Assembly (NCBI RefSeq): GCF_963576615.1
Contig: NC_088717.1
Coordinates: 19,702,108 to 19,766,107, forward strand
Direction: 5' to 3'
DNA length: 64,000 nt
Origin: Watersipora subatra
Taxonomy: Eukaryota > Bryozoa > Gymnolaemata > Cheilostomatida > Watersiporidae
The notes under the pieces were generated by a model. That model saw only the letters and a program-made list of their open reading frames with translations. It searched no databases and had not been told where the DNA came from. This document shows, one piece after another, positions 53,401 through 62,196 of this stretch (the first letter of the stretch is position 1; every line of letters starts with the position of its first letter). Both the position numbers and the translations under genes were made by a program.

Positions 53401-56400
53401 TCTATGATAAGGAACTAACAGGGCTCTATAATAAGGAACTAACAGGGCTTTATGATAAGGAACTAACGGGGCTCTATGATAAGGAACTAACAGGGCTCTA
53501 TAATAAGGAACTAACAGGGCTTTATGATAAGGAACTAACGGGGCTCTATGATAAGGAACTAACAGGGCTCTATAATAAGGAACTAACAGGGCTTTATGAT
53601 AAGGGAACTAACAGAGCTCTATAATTAGGAACTAACAGGGTTCTATAATAAGGAACTAACAGGGCTCTATAATAAGGAACCAACAGGGCTTTATGATAAG
53701 GAACTAACGGGGCTCTATGACAAGGAACTAACAGGGCTCTATAATAAGGAACTAACAGGGCTCTATGATAAGGGAACTAACAGAGCTCTATAATTAGGAA
53801 CTAACAGGGTTCTATAATAAGGAACTAACAGGGCTCTATAATAAGGAACCAACAGGGCTTTATGATAAGGAACTAACGGGGCTCTATGACAAGGAACTAA
53901 CAGGGCTCTATGATAAGGGAACTAACAGGGCTCTATAATTAGGAACTAACAGGGCTCTATAATAAGGAACTAACAGGGCTCTATAATAAGGAACTAACAG
54001 GGCTCTATAATAAGGAACTAACAGGGCTCTATGATAAGGGAACTAACAGGGCTCTATAATAAGGAACTAACAGGGCTCTATAATAAGGAACTAACAGGGC
54101 TCTATGATAAGGAACTAACAGGGTTCTATGATAAGGAACTAACAGGGCTCTATAATAAGGAACTAACAGGGCTTTATGATAAGGAACTAACGGGGCTCTA
54201 TGATAAGGAACTAACGGGGCTCTATGATAAGGAACTAACAGGGCTCTATAATAAGGAACTAACAGGGCTTTATGATAAGGAACTAACGGGGCTCTATGAT
54301 AAGGAACTAACAGGGCTCTATAATAAGGAACTAACAGGGCTTTATGATAAGGAACTAACGGGGCTCTATAATAAGGAACTAACAGGGCTCTATAATAAGG
54401 AACTAACAGGGCTCTATGATAAGGAACTAACAGGGCTCTATAATAAGGAGCTAACAGGGCTCTATGATAAGGGAACTAACAGGGCTCTATAATAAGGAAC
54501 TAACAGGGCTCTATAATAAGGAGCTAACAGGGCTCTATGATAAGGAACTAACAGGGCTCTATAATAAGGAGCTAACAGGGCTCTATGATAAGGGAACTAA
54601 CAGGGCTCTATAATAAGGAACTAACAGGGCTCTATAATAAGGAACTAACAGGGCTCTATAATAAAGACCTAACAGGGCTCTATAATAAGGAACTAACAGG
54701 GCTCTATAATAAGGAACTAACAGGGCTCTATAATAAGGAACTAACAGGGCTCTATGATAAGATTACAAAGTTGCTTAAAGTATTGCATACTAAATAAAAC
54801 TTTGCATTAAGTCTTCTTGATTCCAGAGTGTGCCTCTAGTCAACCATGTCATTTGTCTATTTTTCAACATCACACCTAGTCTAGGTTGCAGCATCATGTC
54901 CTAACATTTGGTTGCATTGGTTGATAAGGTTACGTTTGTGTGTCACTGTAAGCTCTGTAATGATGTGACACTTTTTTTTACAATAATTAAATAAATAGCA
55001 GATCTGTGTATCTTGAAAACATTTAAAACCTTTTAGGTTCTTCTTACGGTATAAAAAAATGTCAGCTTACAAGAGCATATAACTCCGAAATTGCATTGGC
55101 CACTTGTTAGCTGGGTAACTTGTCTATTGCAACAAGATGAACCTTACAAATACTTTTCCATTGTCAGCCAAAAAGATCTACAACATAACGCACCTTCCTT
55201 TTGACATCGACTCAGTCCAATTGCCGATAACCTATGACAAACCAATCTATGGCAAGACTGATGAAAACTTTCTGGATTTTGTGGCACCAGGGATTATGTG
55301 CTCCATAATCTTTTTTCTTGCTGTTGGCCTCACCAGTCTGACTCTCGTACTTGAAAGGAAGGTAAGTCATTTTTAGTTTAATATAATGTCAGTTTAATCA
55401 AATGATAGCCTCGTTACCATATTTTGTCTACTGCCATATTTGGGTGTTGGTCCTCGTTTCCTAATTAAGTGTGAAAACATCAGCCTGAAAAACTGACCAA
55501 AGCAGGACTCATCACCATGAAACAGATAATGAAAGGGTCTTAAATGAAGACAATTTAAGATCTATAACCATTCATTATCCGTAAACTCTGGGCCTGTATG
55601 TAAATTCAGGCCAGCTATCAAATTTTACCAAAATGTCTTAGGTATGTGCAGCTACCTCAGTAATAATATTTTTAAACCTTAATATTGACTATTATGCTTA
55701 GATTATTGAATAATAGTCACAACTATTGACAATTTCCATATTTGGGTGTCACTCCTGACTTCTTAGGAGAGTGAGAAATATCAGCCAGACAAACTAAAAC
55801 AAGCGCAACTAATGACAATATTGCTGTGAAATATATTAAAGTGACAATATAAAGACAATTTAAAAAAAATTATTTTTAAAAAACTAAACATCTGCTTAAA
55901 TACAATGATTACAATGGTACAAAAATGTTTAAAATGTGTGTAGCCACCTCAGTAATAAATTTGTTGTAGCAAAAACTACCTAATTTACATACTTGAAAGA
56001 TCGCACAATAAAGTATTTGTGAATAACTTACCATAGCAATCAGCTCCTGTTGGGTGGACAGACTATACCACATAGACTGACTCTGGTAAACACACAAAAA
56101 CCTGACAAATACTGAATTGAGTTAGATTACCAGACTAGAATTTTCAACCTAGATAACTGCAACAAGAACCCTCCCTCAACTACGGGCAAGCAGTTTGTGA
56201 CAGCTCTCAAACAATCATATATACTGCCAATATCGTATGTACAATAGTAATATTGACTAAAATCTAATATCTGTTATGTTGCATGCAGGAAGGGTTGTTT
56301 GAGCGGAGCCTCGTCTCAGGTGTCAGTGTAACAGAGATGATGCTTGGACATATCGGTACCCAGTTCATCGTCATGTGTATTCAGACAGCTGTTCTGTTGA

Positions 56401-59400
56401 TCTTTTCCTTGATCGTCTTCAAGGTCTACAACGTCGGCTCCATCATTGTCATCATTATTTTTGAGTTACTCATCGGCTTCTCAGGGATGTGTCTAGGCTT
56501 TGTCATCAGTACCGGTGAGTGAGAGCACTCATTGGTCATCAGTTTTTCGTCCGTAAACTTTTTCTCAAAAAACCTTTTTTCTCAATAAAAACTTCAAACT
56601 TTTTGAAAAACTTCTCAGTACAGGCACTTCTGAGGTACTTCTCAATACCTCAACATACGAGCTTAATGCGTTTTAGAACTGAGCTCATATGTTAATTCTC
56701 TCGTATCTCAAATAAAACCTTATATAAAATAACTAAATACAAATTGATTTATTCCCACCCTTAAAAAACACCTCAAAACAGGATATTACAATGGGAAAAC
56801 ATGTTTTTAATTGTTCTAATTTACCACCTACGCTAAAAAAATAACAAATATTTATGTCGTCGTTATGATTTGCAATAAAATGTGACATTATGTACAGTAC
56901 TGTATGGAGCTCTTACCTTTGAGACACACTCTCGTGGCTGATTTTTTGTAGCTAATGTAGCAGTACGCTACATTTTTGTGACGCTGCGTAACATATCATA
57001 GCCTTTAAATTAAAGAATTTAGCTTACTAAACACACCCTTAAAAATGACTTTTAACTTTACACCAAACTTAATTCTAATTTTGTCTCATGTTTATTTTTT
57101 ATTATCTCCTTCTTGCTTGACTCTTTTTGCCTCCAACACCGGTGTGAGAAAAACTTGATGACATGTTCAGTACGGCACACTTTTGTGACACTAATATAGC
57201 TTAAACTTTAAGTTTAACTTAAATGAATTTAACTTGCTATGCACCAACTTAAAAATGAGTTTTACTTTTACATTAAACTCAATTCTAATTTTGTCTTTGT
57301 ATTAATTTTTTATCATTTTCCGGCTCTTTAGGCATCGCATTTAGACTCGCTTTCACCTTTACTTTTAGCCGCCCTTTTCAAGTCCTTTCAGATCCAACCA
57401 GAAAGATCAAGTGAATCTGTTTTGGTGAGCGGGCACTCTCATACACGGCCACCTAGCGGTCGCATTGAGAACCATCTTGTGTCCTAAATTTGTTGCGTAT
57501 TTCAAGGCAGAAATTTGCTCGCAGGTTTCTTTGTATCTCAAATTTCTCATATGTTATCATACGTCGAGGTACGACTGTATCATGTTGTATATATTACATG
57601 AACAATCAAAGTATTCAGTCTGTGAGGCAACAAATGGGTCTCAGACAACACATATATCAGTTAGAGCATGAGACGGTCTGCTTGTCACACTACTCATGAT
57701 AACCCTGGTGTAACAATGGTGAGGGTGTTTAGTAAATAATCATGCAAACGGTTTATATAATACTCTGAATGCTATATTTACTTTTTACAGGGGCAACTGA
57801 TGAGTCATCCGCACTGCAGTTATCACTAGCAATTGTCTTTCCATTTTTATTGATATCTGGCATATTGTGGCCAATAGAATCCATGCCTCAGTGGTTGCAA
57901 TACATCGCTATCTGGCTGCCATTGACACTGCCTGTGAAGGGTCTCAGGTAATCTGTTTTGCTCAAAAGCACGGGTATTACTTTAAATAATCAAAGTTTTT
58001 TTTATAGTTAAGTCATTACTAACATGAAGCTGTGTGCTTGCATAGGTGTGTAGGGTCTACGATCCTAGCGTTCGCAGTTCATTTCATTTTCATTTTCAGT
58101 TCATTTTCGCCGTTGACGGATAATTTTTCGGGAGTTGTGTGCGCATATGCATTTATCATAAAGCTCCCAAACAATCGCTTCGCTCGTGTTTGATCGTGGG
58201 ATTAATTAAAAATTACAAGAAACATGGACTGTTTTGTTACTACATGCACGGTATATCAGTATGTGAATATATAAATATATCTCTTTTTTTTCCATAAATA
58301 AATACAAACAAATACATTAATATTTATATTTTCTATCATAGAATGAACAATTATCTATGAACACAAAAGATTTTAATGGAATTATTTTTCATTAAGAATC
58401 AATATATCAGATTGGTATCTGAATCAGCTGGTGAATTTAGAATCGGGGCATTTCTAGTATGTACCGACAATAGAAATAGACCAATACAGTGGACCCCTGC
58501 CATACAACATTAATTCGTTCTGTTGTTGGAAGTAGAAGGCGAAAATGTTGTATAAAGGGACATAGGAACCCATAGTAATTATTTAATGGAAACACCCCCT
58601 TGTAAAACAATATCAAAATTTTATACATAGTAAACATTTGTAAAACAAAATAGCATATTAACCTTAGTAACTATGGCTACCTATTTAGTAGTTATGATCT
58701 GCAATAAAATGTAACATTACAATGTACATGTTATTTTCTTACTTCTCACTTTAGCATTATTATCAATCTTAGAATCCATGACTAACAAACTAAAGTTATT
58801 TAGGCCTAGTTATATATAATGAATTAAAGTTTATAGTAAATATTATATTAAACACTAAAATGCACAATAAATTTGGTATTGTTTCACTCGTGCAAGATAA
58901 AGCCTTTACGAAACTCGAAGAATTCTGAATTGAGGGAAAGAAAGCATCGAATCTCTTTCAGGTGTTGTGAGAGGATTTTGGCAAAAAGCATATCGACATC
59001 TTTGTAAATCCGATGTATGCAGCGCCTTGATTGCCAAATTTGAATTCTGAAAGACATTTTTGTTGATACCATATGGCAAGGGAAAGGCCGTAACAAGAGG
59101 CTGGAAAAACTGTGTTCCGCATCGTAAAGCAAAAAACCATAAGACAAGGATGTTGTAACCTGGGGGTCCACTGTACATAGGATTTGATTAAAGCATCTAG
59201 CTATAAATGGTATGAATTTTTTATTCTGTAGCGTTTCTATAAAGATAAAATAATGGAAAGCTGTATTCTAGTATGTAAGCTTGCCAACAGTGTGCAGAAG
59301 CTCAGGGTTATTGCACTATGAACTGAGCACGCAATAATCATAACAAATTTGACTTAGCTACAAACAACCCTATAGAATAGAAATATGTTGTAGGAGTGTG

Positions 59401-59523
59401 CTCGGCAGAGGTTGGGGATTTGAACATTATGATGTCTGGAGTGGCTATTGTGTTGGAGTTGGCTGGACCATAGGCTTCCTTATCCTTTCACTCATTGTCT
59501 CTCACATCAGGAAACTTAACTAG
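26685..59523 (+). CDS. ABC half-transporter, ABCG20/ABCH type, copy 2 (15 coding exons, 719 aa)
   Basis: Coding exons: 26685-26788, 28376-28506, 28778-28891, 32536-32672, 35208-35341, 38605-38743, 39322-39394, 41250-41369, 45552-45674, 49383-49608, 51705-51856, 55168-55361, 56289-56514, 57791-57947, 59394-59523. The sum is 2160 nt, 719 codons plus TAG, with GT-AG at every junction. Walker [10 protein letters not shown] lies at about 44-52, LSGGQ at 143-147, Walker B ILILDEP at 163-169 and the switch histidine at 201, all intact. The linker (exons 7-8) is shorter than in copy 1 and carries an Asp/Glu run (DDDEDV). TM1 is in exon 9, the large outer loop in exons 10-12, and the remaining helices in exons 12-15. 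For exon 12 I chose the acceptor at 55166-55167 because it restores the phase and the residues AKKIYN align with AKERNI of copy 1; an in-frame stop at 55116 rules out the upstream AG at 55109-55110. Intron phases equal those of copy 1. Substrate and partner unknown. Confidence 0.92.
27640..28310. repeat. Minisatellite, 27-bp unit, ~25 copies
   Basis: Unit contains TAGTATGAACTATAG and TTATTAGTAGTC. The 210-residue minus-strand frame is an artefact. Ends 65 bp before exon 2 of copy 2. Confidence 0.95.
31185..31330. repeat. Interspersed repeat shared with 23622-23770
   Basis: Diverged second copy (CCAGTTTAGGATTACAAAAT and following bases) in intron 3 of copy 2. Confidence 0.35.
31672..31849. 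mobile_element. TTAA-target MITE, truncated copy D
   Basis: Only the right-hand arm is present, ending AGTCAACCT before TTAA at 31850. In intron 3 of copy 2. Confidence 0.65.
32261..32490 (+). pseudogene. Degraded duplicate of copy 2 exon 8 and its downstream intron
   Basis: GATGGCTCTTGTAGCCAT, GAGCTTCTGTTCATCATTTT and CAAAAGGTGACATGATAG match exon 8 (about 41310-41385). The following GGAAATATTTTGTAAC and AGAGCAAATATACAAAT match intron 8 to about 41480. The donor-like GTGACA is kept, but the phase does not suit intron 3, so splicing it in would break the frame. It lies 46 bp before exon 4. Confidence 0.8.
32937..33080 (+). repeat. tRNA-derived SINE
   Basis: GTGTAGCTTAATTGGTAAGA (A-box-like) and GTTTGGAGATCAAATTT (B-box-like, degraded), then a tail with a CTGGACACACCGAATGACGG stretch. 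Intron 4 of copy 2. Confidence 0.55.
33260..33615. repeat. Interspersed repeat family (third copy group), copy 1
   Basis: Shares GTGTGCACATTGAGTTA, AAGTGTTTC..., GCGCATCATTCGCAA and a CATGAAAC/TTTGGTAAA block with 46340-46500 and 48085-48490. Probably a non-autonomous element. Ends not resolved. Confidence 0.5.
33945..34085 (+). repeat. tRNA-derived SINE
   Basis: GAGTGGTGTAGTGGTTGGAG (A box) and GGAGTTTAAATC (B box), with the GGATGGACACTGCTTCTATT tail shared with 25935-26065. Confidence 0.6.
34427..35100. mobile_element. Foldback element with ~275-285 bp inverted arms
   Basis: The arm at 34427-34700 is the inverted copy of 34817-35100 (for example GATGCATCAGCTGCACTTAT against ATAAGTGCAGCTGATGCATC), separated by about 115 bp. 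No transposase frame is recognisable. It lies 107 bp upstream of exon 5 of copy 2. Confidence 0.7.
35389..35438. repeat. (TA)n microsatellite, left edge of retroelement cluster
   Basis: About 48 bp of alternating TA immediately before the LINE fragment in intron 5 of copy 2. Confidence 0.95.
35439..36145 (+). mobile_element. 3' fragment of an RLE-type (R2-like) non-LTR retrotransposon
   Basis: An open frame at 35439-36071 encodes about 210 residues ending LPGLW. It has a Cys-His knuckle ([18 protein letters not shown]) followed by RHN and then [20 protein letters not shown], which has the PD...D spacing of the restriction-like endonuclease at the C terminus of R2/NeSL/Hero-type LINEs. A 3' tail with a T-run follows. 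The reverse transcriptase is absent, so this is a 5'-truncated copy. It starts directly against a TA microsatellite and ends against another. The clade within RLE elements is not resolved. Confidence 0.72.
36143..36166. repeat. (TA)n tract between LINE fragment and Penelope-like element
   Basis: A short TA run after a T-rich tail. It is probably the continuation of the microsatellite split by the LINE insertion. Confidence 0.8.
36228..36512 (-). repeat. Left inverted arm of the Penelope-like element
   Basis: Reverse complement of 38211-38495. It carries the C-terminal codons of the endonuclease (ending LRNAIT, stop at 36374) and the 3' untranslated end. Confidence 0.8.
36374..38210 (-). pseudogene. 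Penelope-like element RT-endonuclease, frameshifted and N-truncated
   Basis: Two overlapping minus-strand frames make one broken protein. The upstream frame (38210 to about 37690) has reverse-transcriptase motifs [19 protein letters not shown] and the motif A stretch [10 protein letters not shown]. The downstream frame (37690-36374) continues with motif C LYRDDGL, then a Cys-rich finger [10 protein letters not shown] and a YIG-type endonuclease block ([13 protein letters not shown] with a following SGH). An RT joined to a C-terminal GIY-YIG nuclease is the hallmark of Penelope-like elements; a Cys finger beside the nuclease is known in several PLE clades. A 34-bp duplication near 37690-37735 breaks the frame. 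The N-terminal part of the protein is missing: sequence upstream of 38210 is an inverted copy of the element's own 3' end. Not functional as it stands. Confidence 0.85.
38211..38495 (+). repeat. Right inverted arm of the Penelope-like element
   Basis: Inverted copy of the left arm. On the plus strand it re-encodes the endonuclease C terminus ([10 protein letters not shown] to LRNAIT). Read on the minus strand it gives a spurious 65-residue N-terminal extension to the RT frame. Confidence 0.8.
38494..38562. repeat. (TA)n microsatellite, right edge of retroelement cluster
   Basis: TA runs with two interspersed TACG steps, just after the Penelope-like element and 43 bp before exon 6 of copy 2. 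Confidence 0.9.
38870..39205. repeat. Minisatellite, 30-bp unit, ~11 copies
   Basis: Unit contains AAGGATAGATAGACTGTG and TTATACTTTAG. Degenerate at the right end. Intron 6 of copy 2. Confidence 0.93.
40230..40350. repeat. Tandem repeat, ~33 bp unit, 3-4 copies
   Basis: Unit contains GCATCTTATTGGTTAAATC. Intron 7 of copy 2. Confidence 0.8.
40930..41065. repeat. Tandem repeat, 42-46 bp unit, 3 copies
   Basis: Unit contains GTGATTGGCTGTCGCATA and GGGACTAGTA. Intron 7 of copy 2. Confidence 0.8.
41370..44370. other. Intron 8 of copy 2, left part
   Basis: After the TA-rich tract (41575-41900) I see only AT-rich sequence without recognisable elements up to the 18-bp array. Confidence 0.5.
41575..41900. 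repeat. TA-rich low-complexity tract
   Basis: Irregular mixture of TTATATTA, TATGTTA and ATTATGT steps. The open frames in it have no coding character. Confidence 0.8.
44375..45425. repeat. Minisatellite, 18-bp unit, ~58 copies, nearly perfect
   Basis: Unit GGCTAGTAGTATTATATA. Only a few units differ (G to T at one position). The 407- and 363-residue frames (YNTTSL, LVVLYR) come from the 18-bp period. Ends about 125 bp before exon 9 of copy 2. Confidence 0.97.
46340..46500. repeat. Interspersed repeat family, internally deleted copy 2
   Basis: Has both outer parts of the family at 33260-33615 (GTGTGCCCATTGAGTTATC and the TTGCGGGTTTTTACC end) but lacks the middle. Confidence 0.45.
46638..47517. 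mobile_element. TTAA-target MITE, copy C
   Basis: Same family as copy B and in the same orientation, with TTAA at 46634-46637 and 47518-47521. The right terminus is slightly mutated. In intron 9 of copy 2. Confidence 0.75.
47522..49382. other. Intron 9 of copy 2, right part
   Basis: An AT-rich, TTAAATT-rich patch (47860-48010), the interspersed repeat at 48085-48490, then nothing recognisable before exon 10. Confidence 0.5.
48085..48490. repeat. Interspersed repeat family, copy 3
   Basis: The longest copy of the family. The sequence GTTTCCATGACAC occurs near both ends in inverted or related form, which may mark short terminal repeats. Confidence 0.45.
49728..50095. repeat. Minisatellite, ~45-bp unit, ~8 copies
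   Basis: Unit contains ACCAGACCTGCCAACTC and AAGTCTAGTTAT. Copies decay towards the right. Intron 10 of copy 2. Confidence 0.92.
50100..51704. other. Intron 10 of copy 2, right part
   Basis: Non-coding. I recognise no element or gene. Confidence 0.5.
51935..54765. repeat. Minisatellite, 24-bp unit, ~118 copies, with higher-order repeats
   Basis: Unit built on GGAACTAACAGGGCTC and TATAATAA. Occasional 25-bp units (AAGGGAACT) and variant bases form longer blocks; one block recurs about 724 bp apart (53307 and 54031). Intron 11 of copy 2. Confidence 0.97.
56638..57577. mobile_element. Tigger-related MITE
   Basis: The left end (CCTCAACATACGAGCTTAAT) is nearly the same as the subterminal sequence of the Tigger element at 15272. 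The right end is an imperfect inverted copy ending CGACTG with a TA after it. No coding capacity. It lies in intron 13 of copy 2. The left boundary is degraded and approximate. Confidence 0.6.
58487..59173. mobile_element. Tigger/pogo-like MITE, 687 bp
   Basis: Begins CAGTGGACCCC and ends GGGGGTCCACTG, with TA on each side. The inner part resembles the sequence at 22138-22430. Non-coding, in intron 14 of copy 2. Confidence 0.75.
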
Positions 59524-60672
59524 TCCTTGCTGTTAACTTCCGTGTATGTCCCCTATATGTTTTTGCCATATACCATATATGGTCGTATACCGTATCACAT
59601 ACCATAAATGGTTGTATACCGTATCCGACCATGATACATATATGGTCATAAACACTATCTGGGCATATTCCCTATATGGTCATATGACCAGATAGGACAT
59701 ATCACACAGTACATTTCGAATGGTCATATTACTTATGGAGCCATATGCCCTAATGTTCACACCTGTCTTCTAAGAATATATATCTTATATAGCCATAGAC
59801 ATACCCTATACGGGCGAATGTCATACACCCTATACCCGATATGGTCACAGTTAACTCATATAAGCTGTTTATTTTTTCAATGCAATGTTTACTTTATTTT
59901 TTGGGTGCAACAACGCAATGCAAGCTACTGTTTTTTCTTATTTTATCAAACCTGCCACTTATTTCATAATTACGACAACGATAAGAAGGGTTAAATGCTA
60001 CTTTTTAAAAGATACAATTGCAAGTATCAAATATGGTTCTGAAATGATATAAAGTATAGGAAATTACTTCTTGTGTGTTTCAATGGCTCATTGACTGGTT
60101 CAGAGGTATAAAACTATAGGAAATATTGAAGAGATGTAGTGACTAGTTTTTGAAGTGGTCTCTATTGTATCCACTGTAGACTCTGTTACACTGTCACACT
60201 CTGCAAGACGTTCTTCATATCTGTTGTTTTTAACTGCATAAAGATTTTGAATTTATACATTGATCTAAAGTGAAGCAATGCAAATTTTATATCAATATAA
60301 TGTTAATATGCAAATCATGCATACCATCTTAATTATATCTATCCTAGATGTTACATTAAAATATATTTCTGATCTGTAAAAGTGAAAATGTTGGATCTCA
60401 TGATGTAGATGACATAAGAGCCTAGAATTAGACTGCCATTTTAGACTGTCATAGTCATTTGTATGCATTAATCAATGATGCTATCAATACGCTATTATAA
60501 GTATATTTATATGTTAATACTAGTATTCTTATAGCATTACCATAATTCTTACTCACTTTTTACAAGAATTAAAGAGATGAAGACATTATTTAAAATAAAC
60601 ATGGAAACAGCTTTACAGCAATGCAGAATATTGAAGAGACTGAACTGTCAAATCTTTAGCAGCTTCGGGGAG
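59524..60672. other. Convergent 3' ends of copy 2 and the OST3/6-like gene
   Basis: Contains the two 3' UTRs. 59558-59840 is rich in degenerate ATATGGTCATA steps. TTTATT at about 59869 could be a minus-strand polyadenylation signal. No gene in between. Confidence 0.45.
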
Positions 60673-62158
60673 TTAAAGCAAAAACCTGTAAAATAAATGA
60701 ATACATTTAGAGAGTTGAAAGTAATCGCATGAACATGTTAGTTGTCAGAGAATTGCATGACACAATTTAGGCTAGTCTGCAAATGTACGCATTCAACTAG
60801 ACCTTGATTGCCTTTTAAATGGTGGCTATACATATGAATTGTGCTGAGAACTTTAGTAAACTGAACTAGTCAAGCTCAGATATTAAATGAACCTATAAAT
60901 AAATGAAGCATGGCAGTGACGAAATCCGGTTACAACAAAAATATTGTACGACGGTATAATTTCTACTTAGGATAAAAGTTGACTGTTGAACACGCCCGCG
61001 GAAGTATAAAAACACAAATCGATGACTAATCTGGATTATTATAGCTGTTGCTAAATAAGGAACTATCATATCAGCCGGCTGAAGAGCATCTGATGAATGA
61101 CTAACACACTATTTTATATGCGAGATATGCTTGTACCTTGTTTACACTGCCTAATAATAATCAATTAAACACACAGTTCTAATATACTTTGAAAGCGTCA
61201 TTATCAAAACAGATCATCTCAAGCGCGCGTTGATGTATAATATATGTATATATAGCATACGATGCTGCGTATCAACACTAGTTGTATTATACATTCATAT
61301 CACCATCGCTAATAATAGTTTGAAGGTCATCATATATTATTATAGCTGAATTTTCATGCTTTTTATTTTCATCATTCTAAAAAGCAAAGCAGGCAAAGTA
61401 TTTTTTAACTAAACTCAAAACATAAAAGCTTTCCAAACTTTCAAATATTTGCTATACATAGGATATGCTTATTATGAACAATTGCGTGGGCAGCAGTGAA
61501 AATTTGTAGCGAGCAGCATTGGCAAGTAAATACCTTAGCGACACACATGTAAAGCTAACAATGGTTTAACTACATGCGTGGATAGTACTTGGCTACATAC
61601 CTGTATGGGTAGCCTTGATATTTACTCCTGAATATGGCCAGAATTAGACTGAAGAAGCCAACGACCATGGCAAACCCCAATCCAGCATACACTAAACAAA
61701 GTAAATAATACACTCTCATCAGAAGGTGACATCACGAGGTACAGCTACTTTTCAACAAATTAACTGAACAAATGTTATTTAAGCCTCATTTTTTCAACTG
61801 CCGAAATAAAAAACAGCAGCAGTTCACAGCTAATTTAAAACGCTGCCGGTAGTTCTTTGGTAATAATAATCTCCTCAATCATTCGCTGTCGACGTTCAAT
61901 AACACAACTAAAACAGCGATATCCACCTAGCAATATTGTATATCACCAACCTACTCACCTTTTCGAGTTGCTTCCTCTATACCCTTCTGAGAATTGGCCT
62001 CATTGATAAGAATGAAACCGATGGCGATGGAGCCATGCAACGCCATGACTATGTAAGTCTCAGCAACAAACTGGCCCTGACTGCTGCCGTGGATATAACT
62101 CTATAATAATAACAGCTTGTGCACCATCATCCTCGGATAGTATTGATAGACATTCATG

Positions 62159-62196
<38 letters not shown>

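Noticed and set aside
52101-54797. Repetitive frames such as KELTGLYN and LLVPYHRA
   Set aside because: They result from a 24-bp minisatellite inside intron 11 of the second transporter.
55111-55167. Alternative exon 12 starts in copy 2 (AG at 55109-55110 or 55135-55136)
   Set aside because: The first meets an in-frame TAA at 55116, the second has the wrong phase; 55168 restores phase and homology.
58884-59178. Three overlapping minus-strand frames of 60-95 codons
   Set aside because: They lie inside the right half of a non-coding MITE (58487-59173).
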